Assembly: GCF_900129975.1 (NCBI RefSeq)
Contig: NZ_FSRG01000006.1
Span: forward strand, 62,001 to 126,000
Direction of reading: 5' to 3'
Source: Halodesulfovibrio marinisediminis DSM 17456
GTDB lineage: Bacteria > Desulfobacterota > Desulfovibrionia > Desulfovibrionales > Desulfovibrionaceae
DNA length: 64,000 bases
The position numbers were made by a program, and so were the translations under genes. The notes under the pieces were generated by a model that made no database searches, was not told the origin of the DNA, and saw only the letters and a list, made by a program, of their open reading frames with translations. Every line of letters begins with the position of its first letter. The stretch's first letter is position 1. This document shows, piece by piece, positions 32,451 through 41,566 of this stretch.

Positions 32451-33711
32451 GAAACTTCCGCATGAGGCTATTTTTCATTCGCTCGTTACTATCTGTTTAG
32501 TGGTGCTCATTTTTTCCGTTGAGAGCCACGCAAAGATAGTGACTGCCAGCGCAACCGGCACAGCTGCATCACGCGATGCAGCCATTGAAGATGCACTCAT
32601 TCAGGCCGTGCGTCAGATTAAAGGTGTCAGTCTGGAATCTGCCACTGTCGCCGTTCGTTCCGGTAAAACCGAAACTACAAACGGCAAGCGCAACACCAAC
32701 TACAAGGCCGAAAACGCAACCGTTACCGGCATGAAGAGTTCCGGTGTTATCGCAGGCTACGACATTCTTAATGAAAACAAATCGAACGGATTATGGAATG
32801 TAACCCTTGAGGCACAGGTAAACGTGTACGAGACACCAGGGCTCTCACCCAAAACCCGCCGCAAGCTTGGCATTGTTGCTTTTGAGGCATCCACGGCAAA
32901 CCGCAAGCGCGGTGTACCAAAGATACTTCGCCAAAAGCTGACAGACCGTCTCGTCCAGAGCAGGCGCTTTACCGTGCTCGATCGTGAAAATGAAAAGCTC
33001 TACCAGCAGGAAAAAGCGAACTGGAAGAGTGAAGACTTCGCCGTAGAAGAACATGCAAAGCTCGGAATGCGTCTTGGTGCCGACTACATTGTGACAGGCA
33101 AAATTCTGTCCTACATCACAACCAGTACCAAGCACGACATCAAGGTGACCGGCGAAAGCTACTACGTAGAGCGCATTGCTGCGCTGATTTCCTACAAGGT
33201 GCTTGTTCCGGCAACCATGCAAATTAAATGGTCATCAACCGTCACAATAGATAAGACCTACGAACGCAACTCTGCCACTTCAAGAGGTGCCCTTTCCGCT
33301 CGCCTTTCAGAAATGGTAGCGCAAAAAATCAACACAGAGCTGTTGCAGGCAATCTACCCGATCAAGGTAATCAAAATTGCGGGTAACCAAGTCTACCTGA
33401 ACATGGGCGGCGTAAACCTCAAAAATGGTCAGTACTACGACGTCTACCACCTTGGCGAACGCCTCATCGATCCGTACACCAAGGAATCCCTCGGGCGTAC
33501 TGAAACCAAGGTTGCGACCATCAAGGTAACCGAAGTAAAAAACAAGTATGCAGTAGCCAGCGTGCAGCATCGCTCAGGAGCCATATCCAAAGGCAACATC
33601 TGTCGACCGGCAACACGCATCTACAGAAGCAAAGCCAAGCACCCAGTACAGCGCAAGCAGTCCTCTGTTCAGCACACAGAAGGCGGCGGTGTGAAGTTAC
33701 CGTTTGATTAG
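32434..33711 (+). CDS. CsgG/HfaB-like envelope protein
   Basis: A 425-residue protein with an N-terminal hydrophobic signal segment (FHSLVTICLVVLIFSVESHA). The start overlaps the previous gene by 17 bases and has GGAG seven bases upstream. The first domain (ATGTAASRDAAIEDALIQAVRQIKG) resembles the FlgT/LPP20 N-terminal domain; the second (LGIVAFEASTANRKRGVPKILRQKLTDRLVQSRRFTVLDRE, then MRLGADYIVTGKIL) is the CsgG fold. No lipobox is seen, unlike classic CsgG, so it is probably soluble in the periplasm. With the LpoB-like and COG3014 genes it forms a coherent four-gene envelope operon. Function is inferred only. Confidence 0.82.
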   Translation: MLTIFKKLPHEAIFHSLVTICLVVLIFSVESHAKIVTASATGTAASRDAAIEDALIQAVRQIKGVSLESATVAVRSGKTETTNGKRNTNYKAENATVTGMKSSGVIAGYDILNENKSNGLWNVTLEAQVNVYETPGLSPKTRRKLGIVAFEASTANRKRGVPKILRQKLTDRLVQSRRFTVLDRENEKLYQQEKANWKSEDFAVEEHAKLGMRLGADYIVTGKILSYITTSTKHDIKVTGESYYVERIAALISYKVLVPATMQIKWSSTVTIDKTYERNSATSRGALSARLSEMVAQKINTELLQAIYPIKVIKIAGNQVYLNMGGVNLKNGQYYDVYHLGERLIDPYTKESLGRTETKVATIKVTEVKNKYAVASVQHRSGAISKGNICRPATRIYRSKAKHPVQRKQSSVQHTEGGGVKLPFD

Positions 33712-33742
33712 GTATGCCTACAAGTTTTGTTTTGAGTTTGTT

Positions 33743-33803
33743 TGCCTCCGGCGGGCGGGCTCTGCCCCTGCACCCCGCAAGAGGAACGTCCTCTTGACTG
33801 CGG
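33743..33803 (+). repeat. Palindromic repeat copy R3
   Basis: Starts GCCTCCGGCGGGCGGGCT and ends CTTGACTGCGG, a shorter subtype of the same family. It follows the CsgG-like gene at the end of the envelope operon. Confidence 0.8.
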
Positions 33804-33864
33804 ATAGCGAGAAAGATTCATTGTTGAAGGGAGTTCTCGGCTTAAGCGTCGGTCGGGATATGTA

Positions 33865-33903
33865 ATCAAAAAGGGTGGAGTTTTTTTACTCCACCCTTTT
33901 TGA
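33865..33903. terminator. Palindromic terminator between the envelope operon and the DUF169 gene
   Basis: ATCAAAAAGGGTGGAGT/ACTCCACCCTTTTTGAT, a perfect stem usable from both sides where the two genes converge. Confidence 0.88.
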
Positions 33904-33970
33904 TTTCAACATTTAGTATTTGATGCCATTGCGTCAAATAAGCAGGCTAAAGCACCCTTTCATAACTCAC

Positions 33971-34708
33971 CTAACAAGGATGCCTACGCTCCTTAGTTTC
34001 TACACGGGATTGCTTCAACTTCTTCAAAAAATGTTTCCCTAAGAAACAACGTTCCTTATCCAATGAGAGAAAGCGCTTCAGCATTGGAATGGTCACAGTA
34101 AAGGCCAGATGATCAGCAGGGATATAGCTTCGCATAGCAATATCAGTTGCACCGATTATGGCTTGCGGTTTGTTCAAGTCTCGGAACAGAGAAAGCATCT
34201 GGCCGCATCCGGAGCCGAATGGAGCAATGACAGGTTCAACATCATCCGGATGGGAATGATAGACAGCACCAAGCATCAAGGTGCTTAACTGATCTGGGGT
34301 GACAAAAAAGGTCACCGTCTTAAGGTACTCTTCCATTTCCTCATGCACAGGGCCGATAAGAATATTTCCGTGTTGAGGATGATATGGAGGGGTTGCATCC
34401 AGCCATGCATTCATGAGTCCTGCAGACTCCCGCATCCCTTCTTTATTGTAGAGGAAATTTACAAAAACCTCGCGGCTGGGAAAGGTTTCTATTCCTGTCA
34501 TCCAGTAACCGCAGCCGGGACATCCATATTTTGTGCTTGTAACAGAAAGAGTCTGTCCTGCCTGCCACGCCTCGTACGCAGCAAAGATACAACGCTTCGG
34601 ATCTACCAACGGTGCGAATTGTTCAGCATCCGGAGCATCATAAACACCGACAGGTCTTGTTTCAATGCCTACAACCTTGCACAATTCCAGAATTGTCATT
34701 TCCATCAT
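33971..34708 (-). CDS. DUF169 family protein
   Basis: A 245-residue cytosolic protein. The start is one of three close ATGs after AAGGAG (34708, 34705 or 34699). DUF169 hallmarks are present: early RPVGVYDAPDAE, CPGCGYWMTGIETFPS in the middle and FGSGCGQMLSLF in the C-terminal half, with conserved cysteines at CPGC and GCGQ. The family is common in sulfate reducers and methanogens and probably handles a metal or cofactor, but the function is not established. A palindromic terminator (33865-33903) lies downstream. Confidence 0.85.
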   Translation of the reverse strand: MMEMTILELCKVVGIETRPVGVYDAPDAEQFAPLVDPKRCIFAAYEAWQAGQTLSVTSTKYGCPGCGYWMTGIETFPSREVFVNFLYNKEGMRESAGLMNAWLDATPPYHPQHGNILIGPVHEEMEEYLKTVTFFVTPDQLSTLMLGAVYHSHPDDVEPVIAPFGSGCGQMLSLFRDLNKPQAIIGATDIAMRSYIPADHLAFTVTIPMLKRFLSLDKERCFLGKHFLKKLKQSRVETKERRHPC

Positions 34709-34900
34709 CAGGCTCCTTAAACCAGCTATCCTTTTTATTTTACTCTCTACTTTAATTCATGACCTGTCAACAATCACCCCTCCCATACTTGCATTTCTAA
34801 TCAACAAACTACCGTAAAAATCTCAAACCTATTCACAGAATAATAAGAGCTCTGTGGTAATGTAGTTGCCTCGTGCAATTGTCATCCATGGAGCAGTATT

Positions 34901-36361
34901 ATGAAGCTTTCAAAAAAATCAAAAATCGGTGCCCTACTTAAAGAATACCCCTTCCTTCTTGACTATCTTGTAGAGAAATCACCGACATTTTCTAAGCTCA
35001 AAAGCCCGATCATGCGCAAAACAATCGGCAGTATTGCAACGCTGGAACAAGCTGCAGGCATGGCAACTATTGATCTTAATGAACTACTGTTAGACATTGC
35101 TAAACAAATCTACCGCCACACCAGCGACAATGTGACCATCATCAACCCTAACGAAAGTCCTGAGGGTACTGCTGCCTCTAAAGAAGAGCGCATTGCTATG
35201 TTGAAAGATATTGTAATGCGCCTGCATAAAGGAGACTCTGTGGATGAAGTGCGCAAAGATTTTTTATCCCTGCTGCACAATGTCTCCCCTGCCGAAATTG
35301 GGCAGATGGAACAAAAACTTGTTGCAGACGGCATACCGGAAACGGAAATTAAAAAGTTATGCGATCTGCACGTGGAACTGTTTGAATCCACTGCAGCGCA
35401 AAGCACACTGCCGGAACTTCCTGCAGGTCATCCTCTGCACAGTTTTCAGGAAGAAAACAAATATGCAGACGAAAAAGCCAGAGCATTGCTGGAAGCAATC
35501 AAAGGCGCCGATGATCCTCTGGAATTCTACGCAGCGCAGCACGGGATCATAGCCGGTGTAGAAGACCTTTCTCATATTATCCGACACTATGAGCGTAAAG
35601 AAAACCAACTCTTCCCTATCATGGAACGTCAGGGTCTTACCGCGCCGCCACAGGTTATGTGGGAACTGCACGACGACATCCGCGCACTGCTCAAAAAAGC
35701 ACGTAAAGAACTCGCGGACGATGACGATTCCCAAAAGACAATAAACACAGTGCAAACATTCGCCATTGCAGTGTGCGACATGATCCATAAAGAAGAAAAC
35801 ATTCTCTTCCCCATGGTCTTTGAAACCTTCACAGACAAAGACTGGGCAGAAGTCCTCATGGGAGAAAGTGAAATCGGTTATGCGTGGATAACTCCGGGAA
35901 CTGAATGGCAACCATCAGAAGAAACGACAGAACCAACCGAGTCACAGGCTGGAGAAATTTCCCTCGATAGAGGCGAGCTTGAACCGCACGTCATCAACGC
36001 AATTCTCAAAACACTTCCTGTTGACCTTTCGTTCGTCGACGCAAACGACAAGGTAGCCTACTTCTCACAGACAGAAGAACGCATCTTCCCACGCAGTGCT
36101 GGAATCATCGGACGAGATGTATCCAAATGTCATCCGCCGAAAAGTGTCCATGTTGTGGAAAAGATTCTCGAAGCTTTCAAAGCCGGAGAGCGTGACATGG
36201 CTGAATTCTGGCTGGAGCTTAACGGCGTATTCATCCATATCCGTTACTATGCCGTACGTGACACAGACGGAACCTACCTCGGCTGTCTGGAAGTCTCGCA
36301 AAACGTAACAGATATTCGCGCTCTCACAGGAGAACAGCGGCTGCTCAGTTGGGAAAAGTAA
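34901..36361 (+). CDS. DUF438 protein with hemerythrin and PAS domains
   Basis: A 486-residue multidomain protein. Order: N-terminal DUF1858-like (SKIGALLKEYPFLLDYLVE, residues ~5-75); DUF438 (SKEERIAMLKDIVMRLHKGDSVDEV, ~90-160); a hemerythrin-like four-helix domain with His/Glu ligands (HPLHSFQEENKYADEKA, HIIRHYERKENQLFP, MIHKEENILFP, ~180-315); and a C-terminal PAS-type domain (SFVDANDKVAYFSQTEERIFPR, ~370-480). The hemerythrin part could bind di-iron and sense O2 or NO; the PAS domain senses ligands. No output kinase is present. Predicted cytosolic. A terminator is at 36460-36504. Confidence 0.88.
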   Translation: MKLSKKSKIGALLKEYPFLLDYLVEKSPTFSKLKSPIMRKTIGSIATLEQAAGMATIDLNELLLDIAKQIYRHTSDNVTIINPNESPEGTAASKEERIAMLKDIVMRLHKGDSVDEVRKDFLSLLHNVSPAEIGQMEQKLVADGIPETEIKKLCDLHVELFESTAAQSTLPELPAGHPLHSFQEENKYADEKARALLEAIKGADDPLEFYAAQHGIIAGVEDLSHIIRHYERKENQLFPIMERQGLTAPPQVMWELHDDIRALLKKARKELADDDDSQKTINTVQTFAIAVCDMIHKEENILFPMVFETFTDKDWAEVLMGESEIGYAWITPGTEWQPSEETTEPTESQAGEISLDRGELEPHVINAILKTLPVDLSFVDANDKVAYFSQTEERIFPRSAGIIGRDVSKCHPPKSVHVVEKILEAFKAGERDMAEFWLELNGVFIHIRYYAVRDTDGTYLGCLEVSQNVTDIRALTGEQRLLSWEK

Positions 36362-36459
36362 CGTTTTTTTAAGCACCAGAACTCCAAAAATCCTGTACTA
36401 TGACTGCCCTATTTTTCAACCTTCACGAAATTACTGATAACTACAGGTACGACACAATA

Positions 36460-36504
36460 AAGCCAAGTTCCCGCATTAATAGTAATGCAGGCACTTGGCT
36501 TTTT
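36460..36504 (+). terminator. Terminator of the DUF438 gene
   Basis: AAGCCAAGT ... ACTTGGCTT outer stem with an inner GCATTA/TAATGC stem and a T5 tail. Confidence 0.8.
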
Positions 36505-36572
36505 AATATCATACCATTCTATCGCCAAATAACTATCCAGATTTTGTTAAGAATGCATGATTTTGCAATAAA

Positions 36573-36598
36573 AAGGTGGAGCTAATGACTCCACCCTT
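36573..36598 (-). terminator. Terminator of the 36795 lipoprotein gene
   Basis: GGTGGAG/CTCCACC stem with T5 on the minus strand. The 36362-36794 spacer otherwise holds only the terminator at 36460. Confidence 0.65.
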
Positions 36599-36794
36599 AA
36601 CGTAACAACTCAAATTATGTAACTTCCCAATTTATGCAGAACGATGTCGAATAAATACTACTCTTCTTCGATTGCATACAGTATCCCTACTATAAAAATG
36701 CAATAGCCGTAACAGATAGCGTAACTCTGATAGACAATTGCTTGAAAAAGACATGCCCAACATCATTTCTTTATAGCAAGCACACATCTCTTTG

Positions 36795-37181
36795 TTATTT
36801 TTCGTTCCACTTAAACAGCTTCCAACTGCCTTGTGAACTAAGCGTTCCTTTTCCTGATGCTATTAAAGCGTCATTTACTTTTCTTAGTAACTGAACAGGG
36901 GCAAACGAAACACCGCTTTGAGCGTCAATCATAGATACGCCCTTACGGTTTAAAGCAAAGATATGATTCTCTGCATCTACCCAAAAAAGACCACTATCAG
37001 CTCTTACAAGTACACCATCAACCAGTTTGTCCTCTGACCATACATCTACTTTATCTTTTTGATTCGGTAACATTATAGAGTATACAAACCTACAATAGTC
37101 ACCATCCGGTACAGAATTGCCACATCCGACAAGTAGAGCACAACAAAGGCAGCTTAATAATAAGTAGTGAGTCCGAAACAT
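36795..37181 (-). CDS. Small lipoprotein of unknown function
   Basis: A 128-residue protein with a signal peptide and lipobox LLVGC (about residue 20). The mature part is beta-rich: YCRFVYSIMLPNQKDKVDVWSEDKLVDGV, then FWVDAENHIFALNRKGVSMIDAQSG, and it ends GSWKLFKWNEK. A perfectly paired stem (36573-36598) with a T-run on the minus strand would terminate it. No domain is recognised; it stands alone. Confidence 0.68.
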   Translation of the reverse strand: MFRTHYLLLSCLCCALLVGCGNSVPDGDYCRFVYSIMLPNQKDKVDVWSEDKLVDGVLVRADSGLFWVDAENHIFALNRKGVSMIDAQSGVSFAPVQLLRKVNDALIASGKGTLSSQGSWKLFKWNEK

Positions 37182-37422
37182 ACTCCCTCCAACAGCAAAT
37201 TATGCGGAAACCTATCACATTATAATCTCCATGCAAAGCCGTACCGACGCTATCCGCTTAGAATTTTAGTGTTTCTCTGCGCAACACAAGAATGGCGGGA
37301 CTTGCAATATGAACTCACCTATTTTTTATAGCGGAACAATATACTGCCACAAATAATGCTTTATATTATCTCATACGCCCCCAACCGTAGACGCTATTGT
37401 CTTTATGGCGTATAGATTCCCC

Positions 37423-37698
37423 ATGGAAAAAGTTCATCAGCAAAAAGCGGCTAAAATGCCGCCATTTACAAAATACACTTACTCTCGTGAAGGCATTGAT
37501 TGCGTTCTCTTCTTCGACGAAAGAAAAAAATGGCGCATGACCATCAACGGCATCACTTCTGATGCAAAATGTAAGAAACCGGACTCCTGTCTCGAAGAAC
37601 TCGTGGGCAACGAACTGATGACCGCATGGGGTGTGGATTCTACAGTCCTCGCTCTGGTTCCAATCGAACTCGATCTCTGGGTACGCCACAAGGCATAA
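37423..37698 (+). CDS. Small conserved-looking protein of unknown function
   Basis: About 91 residues from the ATG at 37423; another in-frame ATG is at 37405 and neither has a clear Shine-Dalgarno. It is a compact beta-rich protein (FTKYTYSREGIDCVLFFDERKKWRMTINGITSD) followed by helical CLEELVGNELMTAWGVDS and a strand ending (LWVRHKA). Two cysteines are near the middle. A strong terminator follows at 37746-37785. No family is recognised; coding status is moderately supported by sequence quality and the terminator. Confidence 0.55.
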   Translation: MEKVHQQKAAKMPPFTKYTYSREGIDCVLFFDERKKWRMTINGITSDAKCKKPDSCLEELVGNELMTAWGVDSTVLALVPIELDLWVRHKA

Positions 37699-37745
37699 CA
37701 ATTTTTCTTTAACTTCACCGCGCGGTGCGGTGTTGTTACGAGCGC

Positions 37746-37785
37746 AAAAAAGTCCCCCTGACACGTTTATGTCAGGAGGACTTTT
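37746..37785 (+). terminator. Terminator of the 37423 gene
   Basis: AAAAAGTCC-CCTGAC/GTCAGG-GGACTTTTT stem. Confidence 0.85.
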
Positions 37786-37800
37786 TGTTTATTACGCTGT

Positions 37801-38020
37801 TGCCTTCGGCGGCCCCTGCGGGGCTTGCCTCCGGCGTTTTTTTTGTCTCCGACGGCTTAAGAACCTCGCCCTGCTGTCTTTATCCGTAAAACTCGAAGAC
37901 TCGTTAACGGCTAAAACTTGCAAGAGGTTCTTAAGAATCTCCAGAAACTTTTAAGGGCGAAGAACGCCCGTTTTTTTATGGCGTTGGTAGCCGCGAGAAG
38001 GCTACCCTTCTGTTATTTAT
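37801..38020 (+). repeat. Second dispersed repeat family, copy 1
   Basis: Begins with GCCTCCGGCG modules, then AAGAACCT, a GGGCGAAGAACGCCC hairpin with T7 and a GCCGCGAGAAGG tail. A similar arrangement, clearly related along most of its length, is at 46008-46222. Confidence 0.7.
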
Positions 38021-38069
38021 TAAGCATGGGGGGAAGTACGTAATCTTATCTTACCCCTTATGCTTTTGC

Positions 38070-38633
38070 TTACAAGTTCTTAGGAGTCGCACCGCATGAG
38101 GCACTGGTGCAAAGCGGAGACTTATTCCACGGCATGAGCAACAGGATACGTGCCATACCACAGCTTCCTGTGACTCCGGCAAAGATCATCGCTGCCCCGA
38201 AGAAACCCACAAGAACAATAAATTTTGTCGATACAGTATACATGAGGAACAAGGTAAACAATAATAAGGAGCCAACCGCAATAAGAACCTGACGGTCAAG
38301 CGGAATACGCTTTGGTCCTTCATTTACAGGCAGTCCCTTTTCGCTCCATGCTACAATTCCACCATCAAGAACAGCAACATCAACTAAACCTGATACCGCC
38401 TCCGCAGCCTGCATAGCTCTGCTGCCCGAACGGCAAACAAAAACAGCCTTTTTATCTTCGCCTACTAACGACTTGATACGCTCAGGCGAAATCAAATCAA
38501 ACGGAAGCAACACAGAATCAGGAATCTCCCGTTCTAAAATTTCAGTAGGAGTTCGTATATCCAACAGTACAGCTTTATCTTCTTGAATCAGCTTTAAAAC
38601 GGAAGCTGCATCCATTTGTTCAAATCTAGGCAT
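38070..38633 (-). CDS. Rhodanese-domain membrane protein (YgaP-like)
   Basis: A 187-residue protein. Residues ~1-105 are a rhodanese domain: VLLDIRTPTEILEREIPDSVLLPFDL and the active-site loop FVCRSGSRAMQAAE (Cys68), followed by WSEKGLPVNEG. The C-terminal part has the DUF2892 pair of transmembrane helices (VLIAVGSLLLFTLFLMYTV, then FIVLVGFFGAAMIFAGVTGSCGMARIL), as in E. coli YgaP, a membrane sulfurtransferase. An upstream inverted repeat overlapping a strong promoter points to a repressor that could sense sulfur species (inference). Confidence 0.9.
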   Translation of the reverse strand: MPRFEQMDAASVLKLIQEDKAVLLDIRTPTEILEREIPDSVLLPFDLISPERIKSLVGEDKKAVFVCRSGSRAMQAAEAVSGLVDVAVLDGGIVAWSEKGLPVNEGPKRIPLDRQVLIAVGSLLLFTLFLMYTVSTKFIVLVGFFGAAMIFAGVTGSCGMARILLLMPWNKSPLCTSASCGATPKNL

Positions 38634-38664
38634 AGTAGCACTCCTTGTTTGTAAGGAACTTTTA

Positions 38665-38701
38665 TTATTAGGAATAATACCTAATAAGCTGTTTTTGTCA
38701 A
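38665..38701 (-). promoter_or_regulatory. Promoter and overlapping operator of the rhodanese gene
   Basis: Minus strand: -35 TTGACA (38696-38701), 16-base spacer, -10 TATTAT (38674-38679). A perfect inverted repeat TTATTAGG-N7-CCTAATAA (38665-38687) covers the -10 and part of the spacer, about 30 bases from the start codon. This geometry is that of a repressor site. Confidence 0.72.
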
Positions 38702-38881
38702 CTACCTTAGAACAAATATCCTACTTTCAGCTCACACCCACTGATATTTTTCTACCTTCCCCTCTCATCTCTTTACATCTGCTTCTCTTCATAATAGCCC
38801 GAAAAAATCAATCCCCGGTTTCCACACTCTAAAGTAGAGTATTAGGATTGTATCTACAGTCATCATCAAGGGGGACGTGTC

Positions 38882-39967
38882 ATGGAACTGGACCCACGGC
38901 TAAAACTGACATTACCAATCGAAGAAATCGAACCCACCGCACTGGACCAAATTGAGGCAGCGTTAAAGTTTCCATTCTTAAAACTTCTCGCCATCATGCC
39001 GGACATCCACACTGGCTATGCACTACCCATTGGCGCAGTAGCCCTGCTAGAAGACCATGTGTGGCCGGCTGCTGTGGGCTATGATATCGGTTGCGGCATG
39101 TGTCACGTCACTACAGGGATGAAACGTTCTGAGCTTCCTGATCTGGAAGAACTATTCAAACATCTTTCAGACGTAATTCCCGTGGGATTTCATGAGCTGA
39201 AAACTCCAGCAAAAGAGGTAACTCCCTTTTACAGCGCATCCCGCTTTGCAGCGCTGACCGACGCTGTCATGTACCATGCAGTAAGACAACTCGGCACCCT
39301 TGGCAGCGGCAACCATTTCATTGAAATCGGGGGAAACAAGGAAGACACCGTAGGAATCACCGTCCATTCAGGCTCCCGCCGTTCCGGTTGGCTTGTTGGT
39401 GACTTTTACATGCGCCTTACAAAAGGCCCCGTAGAGCTCAGAAGCAAAATCGGCAAAGCCTACTTGAAAGATATGAAGTGGTGTCTCCAGTACGCCTTAG
39501 ACAACCGTTTAAAAATGCTGCAAGCCTGCCTGAAGGCTCTAGGACTAAATCCCCCCCCGCAGGAAGATATCATCAACGAGACCCACAACCACGCAATAGT
39601 CACCTCAAAAGGAGTCCTCCATCGAAAGGGAGCAACCCCTGCCCAAAAAGGCCAACTCGGTATAATCCCCGCCAACATGAGAGACGGCGTATGGATAACG
39701 AGAGGACTCGGCAACAAAGAATTTCTTTGCTCCGCATCGCACGGTGCCGGACGCAGGCTCAGCCGGACAGCAGCAAAACAACTTATCTCAACCAGTAAAC
39801 TGAAAGAACAAATGAAAGGCATTGTCTACCCGCCCTTCAAGAATACAGCGTTACTCGACGAAGCACCGGACGCCTATAAAAAGATAGACGAAGTGATCGC
39901 ACGACAGGATGGTATTCTCGTCGATATTATCGATCACTTCGCCCCACTGCTTGTCATGAAAGGCTAA
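38882..39967 (+). CDS. RtcB-family RNA ligase-like protein
   Basis: A 361-residue RtcB-family protein, slightly shorter than E. coli RtcB (408). Motifs: MPDIHTGYALPIGAV, the metal-site VGYDIGCGMCHV (Asp68, Cys71), GTLGSGNHFIEIG, THNHAIV and LCSASHGAGRRLSR, ending in the family's VMKG C-terminus. RtcB joins 2',3'-cyclic phosphate and 5'-OH RNA ends with GTP and Mn2+. No rtcA, archease or RtcR gene is nearby, so a stand-alone role in RNA repair is inferred. GGGGG lies before the ATG. A GC-rich hairpin (39982-40016) follows. Confidence 0.88.
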   Translation: MELDPRLKLTLPIEEIEPTALDQIEAALKFPFLKLLAIMPDIHTGYALPIGAVALLEDHVWPAAVGYDIGCGMCHVTTGMKRSELPDLEELFKHLSDVIPVGFHELKTPAKEVTPFYSASRFAALTDAVMYHAVRQLGTLGSGNHFIEIGGNKEDTVGITVHSGSRRSGWLVGDFYMRLTKGPVELRSKIGKAYLKDMKWCLQYALDNRLKMLQACLKALGLNPPPQEDIINETHNHAIVTSKGVLHRKGATPAQKGQLGIIPANMRDGVWITRGLGNKEFLCSASHGAGRRLSRTAAKQLISTSKLKEQMKGIVYPPFKNTALLDEAPDAYKKIDEVIARQDGILVDIIDHFAPLLVMKG

Positions 39968-39981
39968 GCTACAAAAACAAG

Positions 39982-40016
39982 ATTGCCTGCGGCGCAAACG
40001 CAGCACCGCAGGCAAT
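39982..40016 (+). terminator. Hairpin after the RtcB-like gene
   Basis: ATTGCCTGCGG/CCGCAGGCAAT stem, 15 bases after the stop codon; there is no T-run. Confidence 0.5.
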
Positions 40017-40129
40017 ACATCATCTTTATGCTTTTCCTGCCCAATGCCCACAACCTGAACAACCTTTCCCAAAAAATCACAGAAAGGTAACCCCCTCGCG
40101 GCTTCCAACGCCTTAACTAACCAGCGTTC

Positions 40130-40255
40130 TTCGCTAATAAAAGTTTTTGAAGGGGGTCTGGGGGAAACTTTTTTCAAAAAGTTTCAGCCCAGCCGTCGGA
40201 GACTCGCCGAAGGCAAAAAGCGTCATAGGGTCCCCGCACCCCCGCTAATAACCGC
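40130..40255 (+). repeat. Dispersed repeat remnant between rtcB-like gene and ychF
   Basis: Contains AAACTTTTTTCAAAAAGTTT, a long inverted repeat, and GCCGTCGGAGACTCGCCGAAGGC, typical components of the dispersed family. It fills most of the 39968-40401 spacer. Confidence 0.55.
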
Positions 40256-40401
40256 CTGCCAATGCAGTATTGGGCAGATTATGCCTAAAAGAGTCCCGTT
40301 GAAAATCATGATGGGGAAGAGAAAGAATTTGTGTTTCGGGCTAAAAAGGCTTATAGCCGCGCGGAGCCAAAGATTTAGAAATTATTTTGGAGAAAAAAGT
40401 T

Positions 40402-41502
40402 ATGGCACTGAGCATCGGTATCGTTGGGCTTCCCAACGTGGGTAAATCCACCCTTTTTAACGCCCTCACAAAGGCGCAGAACGCAGAATCTGCGAACTAT
40501 CCTTTTTGCACAATTGAACCCAACAAAGCGACTGTTCCTGTGCCGGACAAGCGCATCGATATTCTTACAGAAATTGCAAATCCACAGCGCACCCTGCATG
40601 CGACTGTAGATTTTATTGATATTGCGGGCCTTGTTCGCGGCGCAAGCCAGGGTGAGGGTCTTGGCAACCAGTTCCTTGGTAACATTCGCGAAGCAGCAGC
40701 TATTTTGCAGGTTGTTCGCTGTTTTGATGACGAAAACATCACCCACGTTGACGGTTCTGTTGACCCGATTCGTGACATTGAAACTATCGAGACTGAGCTT
40801 TTGCTTGCAGACGTACAGTCTGTTGAAAAGCGTCATGAAAAGCTGGTTCGTTCCACCCGTGGCAACAAAGCTATGGTGCCAGTTGTAAACGGCATCAAAG
40901 AGCTGCTTGACCACCTGAACGAAGGTAACCCTGCATCCACTTTTGCAAAGCGCGACAGCGACGTTCTGGCAGACCAGCTGAAAGAACTGTCTTTGCTGAC
41001 TGACAAAAAAATTATCTACTGTGCAAACGTTGATGAAGACGGCCTTGCAGAAGACAACGAGCACGTGAACACACTGCGTGAATTCGCAGAAGGTCGCGGC
41101 TGCGAGCTGGTAAAAATCTGCGCTAAAGTTGAAGAAGAACTTCAGGGCCTGGAAGAAGAGGAAGCACTGGAGCTTCTGGAATCTTACGGCATCAGCGAGA
41201 GTGGTCTTGTACAGGTTATTCAGACCAGCTACCGTACCCTTGGTCTTATCTGCTACTTCACCGTAGGCGTTAAAGAGGTTCGTGCATGGACCATTGTTGA
41301 CGGCTACACCGCACCACAGGCAGCAGGCGTTATCCACACCGACTTTGAACGCGGATTTATTCGCGCTGAAGTTATTGCTTACGATGCTTTTGTAGAACAC
41401 AAAAGCGAAGCAGCCTGCCGCTCAGTCGGAGCTCTGCGCTCCGAGGGTAAAGAATATATCGTTAAAGATGGGGATGTTGTTCACTTCCTCTTTAATGTAT
41501 AG
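40402..41502 (+). CDS. ychF: Ribosome-binding ATPase YchF
   Basis: A 366-residue OBG-like ATPase (E. coli YchF is 363). The ATG at 40402 has GGAG nine bases upstream; an in-frame TTG at 40387 would contain that Shine-Dalgarno. Walker A is GLPNVGKST (residues 9-17), switch [22 protein letters not shown], the nonstandard G4 motif NVDE that favours ATP over GTP, a helical coiled-coil (about 130-200) and a C-terminal TGS domain ([26 protein letters not shown]). YchF binds ribosomes and is linked to stress and translation control. A hairpin terminator follows (41525-41550). Confidence 0.96.
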   Translation: MALSIGIVGLPNVGKSTLFNALTKAQNAESANYPFCTIEPNKATVPVPDKRIDILTEIANPQRTLHATVDFIDIAGLVRGASQGEGLGNQFLGNIREAAAILQVVRCFDDENITHVDGSVDPIRDIETIETELLLADVQSVEKRHEKLVRSTRGNKAMVPVVNGIKELLDHLNEGNPASTFAKRDSDVLADQLKELSLLTDKKIIYCANVDEDGLAEDNEHVNTLREFAEGRGCELVKICAKVEEELQGLEEEEALELLESYGISESGLVQVIQTSYRTLGLICYFTVGVKEVRAWTIVDGYTAPQAAGVIHTDFERGFIRAEVIAYDAFVEHKSEAACRSVGALRSEGKEYIVKDGDVVHFLFNV

Positions 41503-41524
41503 TACATAGTTCCGAAGTTGACAT

Positions 41525-41550
41525 GGTTACCCTGCTAAAGCGGGGTAACC
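41525..41550 (+). terminator. Hairpin after ychF
   Basis: GGTTACCC/GGGTAACC stem followed by TGTTT, just before the GTG start of the binding-protein gene; readthrough into the sensor operon is possible. Confidence 0.6.
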
Positions 41551-41566
41551 TGTTTCGGAGGAACTT

